This document shows, piece after piece, positions 6,535-13,841 of a stretch of 17,233 nt of DNA. The notes under the pieces were generated by a model. That model saw only the letters and a list, made by a program, of their open reading frames with translations, searched no databases and was not told the DNA's origin. The stretch comes from CAYSIX01 sp964431205. Its GTDB lineage: Bacteria > Planctomycetota > Phycisphaerae > Phycisphaerales > Phycisphaeraceae. The stretch lies in assembly GCA_964431205.1 (NCBI GenBank), contig CAYSIX010000073.1, positions 1 to 17,233 of the forward strand, in the 5' to 3' direction. A program made the translations under genes and the position numbers. Each line of letters starts with the position of its first letter. Position 1 is the first letter of the stretch.

Positions 6535-8210
6535 GCCTGGTTCAGTGTATCCGTTGCGTGACCCCACCCGCCGCCGCCCGGGGTGAGCAGCTCGAGCCGA
6601 TCGCCGGGCTCGACGTGGATCGAGCACTTGCCGGGCAGGTCGGTGGCGGAGCCGTCGGCACGGTGCAGGCGGTTGACGCCGGGTGCGCCGGGCATGCCCC
6701 CCGCCACGCCGTAGGGCGCGTGCCGGCGTCGGTCGGTCAGCAGCGTGACCCGGGCGTGGGTGTCGAAGGCGTAAACCCGGCGGAGGCCGTCGCCCCCGCG
6801 ATGCCGCCCGGCCCCGCCCGAGCCTCGACGCAGGGCGTACGCCTCGACGCGAAACGGGTAATCCCGTTCCAGCGCCTCGACCGGCGTGTTCAGCGTGTTG
6901 GTCATGTGCGTGTGGACGGCGCCGCCGCCGTCGCTCTCGGGCCCGGCGCCCGCGCCGCCGGCGATGGTTTCGTAGTAGGCGAAGGAGGACCCGTGCCTGC
7001 CCGTGTCGTCCGCTTGGTCGTGACCAATGCGCTGCCGCGCGTCGTCGCCGCCGATCGTGACGTTGTTCATCGATCCGCACGACGCCGCCGGCACCCGATC
7101 GGGCAGGGCCTGCGCCAGCGCGCCAAACAGCACGTCCACGATCCGCTGGCTTGTTTCGACGTTCCCGCCCGCCACCGCCGCCGGCGGCTGCGCATCCACC
7201 ACGCTGCCCGGACGCGTCCGCACCTCGATCGGCTCGAGCACGCCCGAGTTGCTCGGCACGTCCGCCGCCGTCAGACAACGGAACGCGTACAGCACCGCCG
7301 AGAGCGTGATCGCCCGCACCGCGTTGATCGGCCCCGGCGCCTGGTCGTCGCTGTCGCGAAAGTCCACGACCGCGCGGTCGCCCTCGATGCGGATCGTGCA
7401 GCGGATCGCGACGTCCCGGGCCGCGTGCCCGTCGTCGTCCATCACGTCCTTGAACGTGAACGTGCCGTCGGGCAGGTCCGCGAGCAGTCGGCGGACGAAC
7501 CGAGCCGCGTAGTCCTGCAGCGCCTGACCGGCGTCGTCGATCCGATCCGCCCCGTAGCTCACACACAAACCGGACAGGCGTTCGATCCCCACGCCGATCG
7601 CCGCGAGCTGCGCACGCAGGTCGCCGCGGCGCTCCTCCGGCGTGCGCGTCTGCCGGCAGATCGACTCGATCAGCTCGTCGTCCAGCCGACTCGGCGGGAT
7701 CCGCACGCCCTCCTGGTCGATGTGCGTGCTGATCGGCAGCGACCCCGGCGTCGTGCCGCCGACGTCGGCGTGGTGCGCCCGCGTGGCCACGAAAAAACGC
7801 GGACCCGACCCCCGCCCGTCCACGAAGCACGGCGCCACCACCGTGATGTCCGGCAGGTGCGTCCCGCCGGCGAACGGGTCGTTGACGATGTAGCGGTCGT
7901 CCGGCCTCATGCCGTCGGCCGGGAACCGCTCCAGGATCGCCTTGACCGACAGCGGGGCCGAGCCGAGGTGTACGGGGATGTGCGCCGCCTGGGCGATCAT
8001 GTCGCCGCGCACGTCGAACAGGGCGCACGAAAAATCCCGCCGCTCCTTGATGTTCGGCGAATAGGCCGAACGCATCAGCCGCACGCCCATCTCCTCGGCC
8101 GCGGCGGCGAAGAGCTGGCGGAACACCTCCAGCTCGACCGCGTCGAACGCTTCGGCGGACTCGGCACGGCTTTGCCCCGGCGCACCCGCGGGGACTTCAT
8201 GTCGTGTCAT
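6525..8210 (-). CDS. hyuB: Hydantoinase B/oxoprolinase-family subunit
   Basis: This 561-residue protein is of the HyuB (hydantoinase_B) family. Residues 43-66 (including RSAYSPNIKERRDFSCALFD), AHIPVHLGSAPLSVK (76-90), NDPFAGGTHLPDI (110-122) and a TPGGGGWG close near residue 550 are hallmarks. With HyuA it forms an ATP-dependent enzyme that opens cyclic amides such as N-methylhydantoin or 5-oxoproline; the substrate here is not determinable. ATG 8210 is chosen because GGAG (complement of 8218-8221) lies seven bases upstream and the conserved region follows. It overlaps the hyuA end by 14 nt, so translational coupling is likely. The C-terminus extends eleven residues beyond the GGGGWG motif, and the TAG stop falls inside the tRNA-Leu gene. 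Confidence 0.92.
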   Translation of the reverse strand: MTRHEVPAGAPGQSRAESAEAFDAVELEVFRQLFAAAAEEMGVRLMRSAYSPNIKERRDFSCALFDVRGDMIAQAAHIPVHLGSAPLSVKAILERFPADGMRPDDRYIVNDPFAGGTHLPDITVVAPCFVDGRGSGPRFFVATRAHHADVGGTTPGSLPISTHIDQEGVRIPPSRLDDELIESICRQTRTPEERRGDLRAQLAAIGVGIERLSGLCVSYGADRIDDAGQALQDYAARFVRRLLADLPDGTFTFKDVMDDDGHAARDVAIRCTIRIEGDRAVVDFRDSDDQAPGPINAVRAITLSAVLYAFRCLTAADVPSNSGVLEPIEVRTRPGSVVDAQPPAAVAGGNVETSQRIVDVLFGALAQALPDRVPAASCGSMNNVTIGGDDARQRIGHDQADDTGRHGSSFAYYETIAGGAGAGPESDGGGAVHTHMTNTLNTPVEALERDYPFRVEAYALRRGSGGAGRHRGGDGLRRVYAFDTHARVTLLTDRRRHAPYGVAGGMPGAPGVNRLHRADGSATDLPGKCSIHVEPGDRLELLTPGGGGWGHATDTLNQAAP

Positions 8211-10302
8211 GGCTTCGCTCCAGAATGAACTGGCCCGTCTCGTGTACCCGCAGGCGCCAGCCGGGGCGCACCAGCGTCGTCGCCGAGTATTCCGCCACGA
8301 TGCCCGGCCCGTCCGCCTCGTCGCCGGCGCACAGCTCATCGCGGCGAACGTACCACCATCGCCGCGTGCCGTCCGGCGAGCGCACCTCGATCGACGGTTC
8401 AAATCGTTTCTGATTCGCCGCCCCGTCTCGCGCGGCGTCGAGCACGACCGGTCGGCGTGAGCCGTCCACCTGCCACCGCACCGTCACGACTTCGATCGCC
8501 CTGTCCGTTGCCGCGTAGCCGTACAGGCGCTCGTGCTCAGCCTCGAAACGTGCCAGCGGATCGTGTTCGGCGTCATCGTTTGTCATCTCGCCGTTCAGCG
8601 GCACGTTCAGCTCGTACGACTGACCCGAATACCGCAAGTCCACGCTCGGTCGATCCGTGCGCGCCTCGCGAGGCACGTGCTCGGCGGCCATCGCTTCGTC
8701 CGCCGACCGCTTCAACGCCTCCAGCGCGTCGCGCACGGCCGGCACCACCTCGACACGCACCTCGCCACGCCGGCCCGGCTCGATCATCGCCCGCACCGTC
8801 TGTGAGAACGTGTACCGCGGCGCCGCGCCGAGCATGCCCACCGCGCTGAGCAAACCCGGGTGCACCGGCACGATCACGCGGCCCATGCCCAGCGACTCGG
8901 CCAGCCGACACGCGTGCAGCCCGCCCGCGCCGCCGAACGGCATCAACGCGAAACCCCTCGGGTCTCGCCCACGCTGCAGCGAGATCCGCTGCACCGCCCG
9001 CGCCATCGTCGCCTCGGCGATCCGCAGGATCCCGTCGGCGGCGTGCTCGAGCGACAGCTCGGCACGATCGGCCACGGCCTGCACCGCGCGGCGCGCGGCC
9101 CCGGCGTCCAGGTGCAGCCCGTCACCCAGCGGCCGATCCGACGGGATATGCCCGAGCACCACGTGCGCGTCGGTGACCGCGGCGATCGGTTCTCCACGCT
9201 GTTTGCCGTAGCACGCCGGGCCCGGATCCGCGCCCGTCGATTGCGGCCCCACACGCAACGCCCCGCCGGGATCGACCCGCGCGATCGACCCGCCCCCGGC
9301 ACCGACCGTGTGCATGTCGATCATCGGCAGTCGAACGGGCAGAGGCCCGACCGAGCCCTCGGTGGTCAGCGTCGGCTCGCGGTCGATCAGGGCGACGTCG
9401 GTGCTGGTGCCGCCCATGTCCAGCGTGATGACGCGATCGACGCCGAGCTGCCGCGCCGCGTCGGCGGCGCCGAGCACACCCCCCGCCGGCCCGGACAGCA
9501 CGGTGCGGATCGGCTGGCCGCGCACGACGGCCGGCGGCAGCGTCCCGCCGTGCGAGGCCATGATCCGCAGCCGATCCTCGCCGATCGCGTCGGTCAGCCG
9601 CCCGAGGTAACGTCCCATCACCGGCGCGATCACGGCGTTGACCGCGCACGTCGCCGCCCGCTCGTACTCGCGGAACTCGGGCAGCAGCTCGTGCGACACC
9701 GTGATGTGCAGCGAGTCGCCGAAGCGCCGGCGAAGCGCGTCGCGCAGGCGTTGCTCGTGCTCCCCGTTGGCGTAGCTGTGCAGGAGGCTGATCGCCACGG
9801 ACTCGACGCCGAGGCGATCGACACGCTCGACGGCGTCGTCGACGGCATCATCGTCCAGCGTCAGCAGGGCGCTGCCGTCCCACGCGATGCGTTCGGCGAC
9901 GCCGAGGCACCGCTCGGAGAGGATCGGCGGTTCGGGCCGGCGCGGCACGAGGTCGTACAGGTCGGGCCGGTCTTGCCGGGCGATGGCGAGCGTGTCCTCG
10001 AAGCCGGCGGTCGTGAGCAGGGCGGTCGGCGCGGTCTTGCCCTCGAGCAGGGCGTTGGTGGCGACGGTCGAGCCGTGCACGACGCGAGGCCGCTGGCGCG
10101 CGAGGTCGTCGAGACCGGCCTTGTTCAGCAGCTCGCCGAGGCCGCGCAGCACGGCCCGGGCCGGATCGGCGGGGGTGGAGAGCAGCTTGTGCGTCGCGAC
10201 GATGCGGGATTCACCGTCGATCAGCACGAGGTCGGTGAACGTGCCGCCGGTATCGACGCCGACGCGATACGCCGGCGCGCTGGCTGGGTCGCCGCGGGTC
10301 AT
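8197..10302 (-). CDS. hyuA: Hydantoinase A/oxoprolinase-family ATP-binding subunit
   Basis: This 701-residue protein is of the HyuA family, with an actin-like ATPase fold. Motifs in order are VDTGGTFTD (16-24), VVHGSTVATNALLEGKTA (74-91), FEDTLAIARQDRPDLYDL (101-118), LSGPAGGVLGA (269-279), LDMGGTSTDVALI (294-306), TVGAGGGSIARV (332-343) and PFGGAGGLHACRLAESLGM (455-473). The protein couples ATP hydrolysis to opening of a lactam or hydantoin ring together with HyuB; acetone-carboxylase-type relatives also exist, so the exact substrate is open. No SD is visible. A TACAAT hexamer ends seven bases before the ATG, which suggests a leaderless message. The gene leads a hyuA-hyuB-tRNA unit. Confidence 0.93.
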   Translation of the reverse strand: MTRGDPASAPAYRVGVDTGGTFTDLVLIDGESRIVATHKLLSTPADPARAVLRGLGELLNKAGLDDLARQRPRVVHGSTVATNALLEGKTAPTALLTTAGFEDTLAIARQDRPDLYDLVPRRPEPPILSERCLGVAERIAWDGSALLTLDDDAVDDAVERVDRLGVESVAISLLHSYANGEHEQRLRDALRRRFGDSLHITVSHELLPEFREYERAATCAVNAVIAPVMGRYLGRLTDAIGEDRLRIMASHGGTLPPAVVRGQPIRTVLSGPAGGVLGAADAARQLGVDRVITLDMGGTSTDVALIDREPTLTTEGSVGPLPVRLPMIDMHTVGAGGGSIARVDPGGALRVGPQSTGADPGPACYGKQRGEPIAAVTDAHVVLGHIPSDRPLGDGLHLDAGAARRAVQAVADRAELSLEHAADGILRIAEATMARAVQRISLQRGRDPRGFALMPFGGAGGLHACRLAESLGMGRVIVPVHPGLLSAVGMLGAAPRYTFSQTVRAMIEPGRRGEVRVEVVPAVRDALEALKRSADEAMAAEHVPREARTDRPSVDLRYSGQSYELNVPLNGEMTNDDAEHDPLARFEAEHERLYGYAATDRAIEVVTVRWQVDGSRRPVVLDAARDGAANQKRFEPSIEVRSPDGTRRWWYVRRDELCAGDEADGPGIVAEYSATTLVRPGWRLRVHETGQFILERSHDTT

Positions 10303-10309
10303 GGCGGCG

Positions 10310-10315
10310 ATTGTA
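10310..10315 (-). promoter_or_regulatory. -10-like element 7 nt upstream of hyuA (leaderless candidate)
   Basis: On the minus strand TACAAT (5/6 consensus) is followed by exactly seven bases and the hyuA ATG. Transcription would then start at or next to the start codon. No SD is present. No clear -35 hexamer is found at 16-18 bp. Confidence 0.4.
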
Positions 10316-10317
10316 GA

Positions 10318-10345
10318 GCCCGGCGCACGACGTGCGGCGTCGGGC
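10318..10345 (-). terminator. Hairpin after the first protease gene
   Basis: The stem is made of GCCCG (10318-10322) with CGGGC (10341-10345), and CGCAC (10324-10328) with GTGCG (10332-10336), around a 3-nt loop with an internal bulge. On the minus strand it begins two bases after the protease stop codon and precedes the hyuA -10-like hexamer. It may separate the two transcripts. No T-run is present. Confidence 0.35.
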
Positions 10346-10347
10346 GG

Positions 10348-11430
10348 TCATGACCGCGCCACACGAGGGCGACCGGGCCGACGTGGCAGGCCGACCACCA
10401 GCCCGCCAATCATCACCGCGGTCGCGGGCTCGGGGATGGGCACGGCCATTGGCCGGTCCAGATCGAAACGCATCACGTACTCGCGCCCATCCGGGCCGAT
10501 GAACGTTGAGTCCAGAGGGCTCGACCGCAGCGGCAGCGGGTCCCGTTTGGTGCCCCGCTTGGCCGCGAAGGGCGGCTGCTTGCCGCGATTCACGCGTCGG
10601 ATCGTTCGCCGGATCCACTTGAGCTGCGGACGCACGCGGGTGTTGAAGGACACGTCGAAGAAGCCCGAGTCCGGCAGCAGGCCGAAGGACACGATCGAGC
10701 CGACCCGGTTGCCGTGGAACACCGGCCCGCCGCTGTCCCCCGGCGCGGAGTTGAACTCTCGCGCCAGCGGGAAGTCATCGGGGTCGTCGCGGTCCAGCAG
10801 GAAGCCCGCCAGCCGAAGCTCCGTGCCGGCATCGAAGTCCCAGAAGTTGACGTTACCGCGCGCACCGGTACGCATGATGCCGTCGATGATGTTGTCGCCG
10901 GCCCGCTTGAACCCCGCGCGACGGTGTGCGCCGTTGATCCCGTCACCACCGCGACCGTAACCGACCATCGTCACCTTGTCGCCGACCTCCCCGCCGCGGC
11001 GGACGAGCTTGGCCGGTCGGATCCGCTTGGGCACGCGCCCCTTCAGCTTCACCAGCGCGATGTCCACGCCCTCTTGGGGGTTGGTCCCGTCCCACTCGCG
11101 GCGGACGAACCACTGGTTGCCGCGGAACGTCTTGCCGCCGACACGGAACCGCACGTCCTTGGCGCCGTCCAGGCAGTGCGCCGCCGTCAGCACCCACCGC
11201 CGCGCGATCAGCGTCCCGCTGCACAGGGCGCGGCTGCCATCGGTGTGGATCGTGTGCAGCTTGCCGACCGGCTGAAACTTCTGTTTCTGGGCGAGGTTGC
11301 GATGGACCTTGTCTCGTTCAAACTGACGGACCACGCCGCCCTGAGCCGCCGTTGCCGCGATCGCGGTCGCCAGGCACGCGCCGAACACCGCCATGGCTCG
11401 GCCCCGTCCCTCGATCGCCTGCCGAAACAT
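10348..11430 (-). CDS. Secreted trypsin-fold serine protease with PEP-CTERM sorting tail (copy 1)
   Basis: This 360-residue exported protease has a signal peptide at about residues 1-31 (basic start, core AVFGACLATAIAATAAQG). The chymotrypsin-type (S1) domain has LTAAHC with His85, VDIALVKL with Asp123, and GDSGGPVF with Ser233. Cys70 and Cys86 probably form the usual disulfide next to the histidine. Six residues before Ser233 lies Asn227 and not the trypsin S1-pocket Asp, so Arg/Lys specificity is not expected. A basic linker (about 278-300) precedes a PEP-CTERM tail: PEPATA at 333, a short hydrophobic run, then an Arg-rich end. The tail predicts exosortase-dependent surface sorting. AAGGAG (complement of 11439-11444) lies eight bases before ATG 11430. 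It is a clear paralogue of the next protease. Confidence 0.9.
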   Translation of the reverse strand: MFRQAIEGRGRAMAVFGACLATAIAATAAQGGVVRQFERDKVHRNLAQKQKFQPVGKLHTIHTDGSRALCSGTLIARRWVLTAAHCLDGAKDVRFRVGGKTFRGNQWFVRREWDGTNPQEGVDIALVKLKGRVPKRIRPAKLVRRGGEVGDKVTMVGYGRGGDGINGAHRRAGFKRAGDNIIDGIMRTGARGNVNFWDFDAGTELRLAGFLLDRDDPDDFPLAREFNSAPGDSGGPVFHGNRVGSIVSFGLLPDSGFFDVSFNTRVRPQLKWIRRTIRRVNRGKQPPFAAKRGTKRDPLPLRSSPLDSTFIGPDGREYVMRFDLDRPMAVPIPEPATAVMIGGLVVGLPRRPGRPRVARS

Positions 11431-11767
11431 AACGCACTCTCCTTTCCCGCAAAAACCCAGACCACGGACGACGTCTCCGAACGTCACCCGGCAACGGATG
11501 CCGCGCCAAGGCCGCGAGGCCGAACCGATCGCCGGGTCGCCACGCGACGCGCTGGACACGCCACACCATTCGATTGTTTTGCCCGCGACCAGGGATGCCG
11601 GCCGAGTCTTGCCCGGCGCAGCGTGGGTCGCGGGTGGACCCCGAAAAGACGCTCGACTGAGTATAGCCCGACCCCCCGGCGCGACGCCAGTCGGGTCGGA
11701 TCGATCCTGGAGCGACCGGATCGAGATCACGCCGCCGGCGGCTGCGCGCCCGGCGGTGGTCGGCGGT
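11431..11767 (-). other. 337-nt leader/intergenic region between the two protease genes
   Basis: I see no gene here. Contents are: the strong SD of protease copy 1 (11439-11444); a TATACT hexamer on the minus strand (11660-11665, 5/6 to the -10 consensus, poor -35), which would give a leader of roughly 220 nt; and a GCCGCCGGCGGC palindrome (11731-11742), 26 bases past the stop of protease copy 2. An inverted repeat (CCGACCC / GGGTCGG) lies just upstream of the TATACT. The long leader could be regulatory, but no known riboswitch is recognised. Confidence 0.45.
11660..11665 (-). promoter_or_regulatory. Possible -10 element for protease copy 1
   Basis: TATACT on the minus strand matches five of six -10 positions and lies about 230 bases before the ATG. 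No good -35 hexamer is found. A CCGACCC/GGGTCGG dyad lies around the -35 area and could be an operator. Confidence 0.28.
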
Positions 11768-12826
11768 TCAGGCCCGGCGACGCGGCCGACGCAACGCCAG
11801 GCCACCCAGGGCCACCACGCTGAGTGTGCCCGGCTCGGGGATGGAGATCCCCTGCGACGCGAGGTATTCGTCCATGTACATCAGCGGGACGATCGTCTGG
11901 CCCTCGTACTGCTCGGAGAGCCCCTGGAGGAGGCCGGCGGGCAGCGCCTTGTTGATCGACCCCATCCGGGTGCCGGGGACGTTCTTGCCGCGGTTGGCGC
12001 GTCGGATGACCTTGCGGATCCAGCGCGCATGCGCGGCGACGTTGACCGAGCCGGCGGTGCCGCCGTAGAACGAGCCGATCGTTCCGAACGAGGTGACGCC
12101 GACGACACGGCCGCCGCTGAACAGCGCCCCACCGCTGTCGCCCTGCGCCGCCATATACTCGAGGGTGAGGGGGAAGTCGTCACGGTCCTCGAACGTGCTG
12201 AAGGGGTTCTCGGCACCACTATCAAAGTCATACTGGAGCATGCGGGCGTTGAACCGACGCTTGAGCACGTAGCTGTCGATCTTGTTCTCGCCGCCGCGTT
12301 TCGTGCCGGCGTTGAGGATGTTCCCGGTCAGACCGGTGCCGGTGGTACCGAACCCGATGATCGACACCTTCGACCCGAGCGAGACGCCGCGTCTGGCGAT
12401 CTTCGCCGGTCGGACGCGCTTGGAGACCGGGCGCGCCAGACGTACCAGCGCCAGGTCGCGGCCGTTGCCGATGACCGAGCCGTCCCATCCGCGATGGATG
12501 TACCAACGCTTGGCACGATAGTTCTTGCCGCGGATCTTGAACCGCACGTTTTTGGTGCCCGGCAGGCAGTGCGCCGCGGTCAGGACCCACCGTCGACCGA
12601 TCAACGTGCCCGAACACAGCCCGCCACCAACGTTCAGCTGCCCCACCGCCTGGAACTCGGACTGTCTCGCGTGCTGGCGGTAGGCGAAGTCACGGGCCCG
12701 GAACTCGGGAATCGTGCTGCCCGGCGTGTGACGGATCGTCCCCGCTTCGGCGAGCGGTGCGCCCGCCAGGCACGCGACCGCGGCGATGATCGCCCAACCC
12801 TTCCAGCCCGCTTGGTACAACTTCAT
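11768..12826 (-). CDS. Secreted trypsin-fold serine protease with PEP-CTERM sorting tail (copy 2)
   Basis: This 352-residue exported protease has a signal peptide at about residues 1-28 (WAIIAAVACLAGAPLAEA). The S1-type triad is LTAAHC with His86, GRDLALVRL with Asp124, and GDSGGALF with Ser231. Cys71 and Cys87 correspond to the paired cysteines of copy 1. The residue six before Ser231 is Met225, so the S1 pocket lacks the trypsin Asp. The C-terminus from residue 330 is PEPGTLSVVALGGLALRRP followed by Arg, a typical PEP-CTERM tail. The protein shares the LCSGTLI-x-RRWVLTAAHCL block with copy 1. GGAG (complement of 12834-12837) lies seven bases before ATG 12826, and a good promoter lies about 90 bases upstream. 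A surface or matrix protein-processing role is inferred. Confidence 0.9.
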   Translation of the reverse strand: MKLYQAGWKGWAIIAAVACLAGAPLAEAGTIRHTPGSTIPEFRARDFAYRQHARQSEFQAVGQLNVGGGLCSGTLIGRRWVLTAAHCLPGTKNVRFKIRGKNYRAKRWYIHRGWDGSVIGNGRDLALVRLARPVSKRVRPAKIARRGVSLGSKVSIIGFGTTGTGLTGNILNAGTKRGGENKIDSYVLKRRFNARMLQYDFDSGAENPFSTFEDRDDFPLTLEYMAAQGDSGGALFSGGRVVGVTSFGTIGSFYGGTAGSVNVAAHARWIRKVIRRANRGKNVPGTRMGSINKALPAGLLQGLSEQYEGQTIVPLMYMDEYLASQGISIPEPGTLSVVALGGLALRRPRRRA

Positions 12827-12917
12827 GGCACGGCTCCGTAATCCTCGAACCCACAAATCCGCGGCTGGCCGCCCCGACGGCGCCGTGCCGCCCTTCGCCC
12901 GTATCACGGGTTCAATA

Positions 12918-12946
12918 GGTCTATCCGAACGGCCTGCCCCTGTCAA
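12918..12946 (-). promoter_or_regulatory. Sigma70-type promoter upstream of protease copy 2
   Basis: On the minus strand a perfect TTGACA (12941-12946) is followed by a 17-bp spacer and TAGACC (12918-12923, 3/6) inside an AT-richer patch. It gives a leader of roughly 85 nt to the protease ATG. This is the best -35 hexamer I found in the window. Confidence 0.5.
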
Positions 12947-13035
12947 CGCGATTCCCACACAAATCCCGTCGATTTCAGCACTTTCGCCCCATGCGCGGCC
13001 CGGTTCCCATCGGCGTCTTCCGATCGCTCGCATCG

Positions 13036-13494
13036 TCATGCCCCGGCCGATTCCCCCGCGATCGGGTTCGTGACCCGAAGGAATGGGAATCGCTCGAAGT
13101 CCCGATCAGCCGTCGCGATCTCCGGCACGCCGTGCTCCTTCAGCAGGACCGCCGTGGCCAGGTCGTGAAACAAGTTCCCCGCCGGCGGAGGGTCCAGATC
13201 CGCAAGCACTTCGCTGAGCACCGAACGGTGTCGTTCGGTCGGCGACAGCACCGAGAGCGTGGGCGAGTTCATCACCGATTCGACGTAGGCCAACGCCTGG
13301 TCGGCCCGGAGCGGATGGGGGAAGACCCGGCGATGCGTGGCCACGCGGAGGAACTCATAGATCACGGGCCAGCTCAGGCACCACGGTGTCTGACCGACGA
13401 GCAACTCGGTGAGATACCTGCGGGCCCGGCTGTGCTCTGGCGCTGCACGGTTCGCCGCGTACAGCAGGATGTTGGTGTCCACCAGCAACCGCAT
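13036..13494 (-). CDS. vapC: PIN-domain ribonuclease toxin (VapC-type)
   Basis: This 152-residue PIN-domain protein opens MRLLVDTNILLYAAN, with Asp6. The other acidic residues are Glu47 in WPVIYEFLRVATH, Asp111 in FHDLATAVLLKEHG, and Asp130 in TADRDFERFP. Together these form the four-acid metal site of VapC ribonucleases, which cleave tRNA or other RNA when free of antitoxin. ATG 13494 is eight bases after the antitoxin stop. GTG 13506 would give a 4-nt GTGA overlap but has no SD spacing. The partner RHH gene directly upstream, the length and the motif order all fit a type II VapBC module. The RNA target is unknown. Confidence 0.88.
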   Translation of the reverse strand: MRLLVDTNILLYAANRAAPEHSRARRYLTELLVGQTPWCLSWPVIYEFLRVATHRRVFPHPLRADQALAYVESVMNSPTLSVLSPTERHRSVLSEVLADLDPPPAGNLFHDLATAVLLKEHGVPEIATADRDFERFPFLRVTNPIAGESAGA

Positions 13495-13502
13495 ATCGAG
13501 CG

Positions 13503-13754
13503 TCACCCCTCATTCATCAGGTCGTGCAGTCGATCGCGGGGCGCGAGCGGTACGCGGGGCACCCCCATGTCGAAGTCCGGCGGCTCGATGGGCTCTTTGG
13601 CGGCCTGGGCACCCGCCTGCCGACGCTGCTGGATCCCCAGCCGCAACGTCTCTTCGACAACGCTGGAGAGCGTTCGGCCCTGTTCAGCCGCGAGCCGCTT
13701 GAGCTCGACCAGTTGCTGCTGGTCCAACACGAGCGTGGTTCGCACGTTGGCCAT
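13503..13754 (-). CDS. vapB: Ribbon-helix-helix antitoxin (VapB-type)
   Basis: This 83-residue protein starts MANVRTTLVLDQQQLVELKR, a typical RHH DNA-binding strand plus first helix (residues 3-24). The second helix is TLSSVVEETLRLGIQQRR (29-46). The C-terminal tail (about 50-83, rich in Pro and acidic residues) is the expected toxin-wrapping segment. It neutralises the adjacent PIN toxin and probably autorepresses the pair. ATG 13754 is preferred over ATG 13766, because TTGACG (13785-13790), a 17-bp spacer and TATGAA (13762-13767) place a promoter over the earlier ATG and leave seven bases to ATG 13754. That arrangement suggests a leaderless mRNA. Confidence 0.83.
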   Translation of the reverse strand: MANVRTTLVLDQQQLVELKRLAAEQGRTLSSVVEETLRLGIQQRRQAGAQAAKEPIEPPDFDMGVPRVPLAPRDRLHDLMNEG

Positions 13755-13761
13755 GTGATTT

Positions 13762-13790
13762 TTCATACGCCGCCCGGAGACAGTCGTCAA
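13762..13790 (-). promoter_or_regulatory. Promoter for vapBC
   Basis: On the minus strand TTGACG (13785-13790, 5/6), a 17-bp spacer and TATGAA (13762-13767, 4/6) form a sigma70-like promoter. The -10 ends exactly seven bases before ATG 13754, so the transcript may be leaderless. An RHH antitoxin usually binds here. Confidence 0.5.
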
Positions 13791-13841
13791 GGCTGAACAT
13801 GATCGGGCCACATCGGGCAACAGATCTGGCCAGCGTCTGCC

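Noticed and set aside
5457..8228. A 923-codon plus-strand frame through the lipoprotein, tRNA and hyuB region
   Set aside because: It runs through an assembly gap and a tRNA, is extremely Arg-rich, and is antisense to recognised genes. It is a GC-driven artefact.
13036..13754. vapBC as part of a phage or mobile island
   Set aside because: No integrase, transposase, attachment repeats or composition change is seen around it. The neighbours are chromosomal genes.
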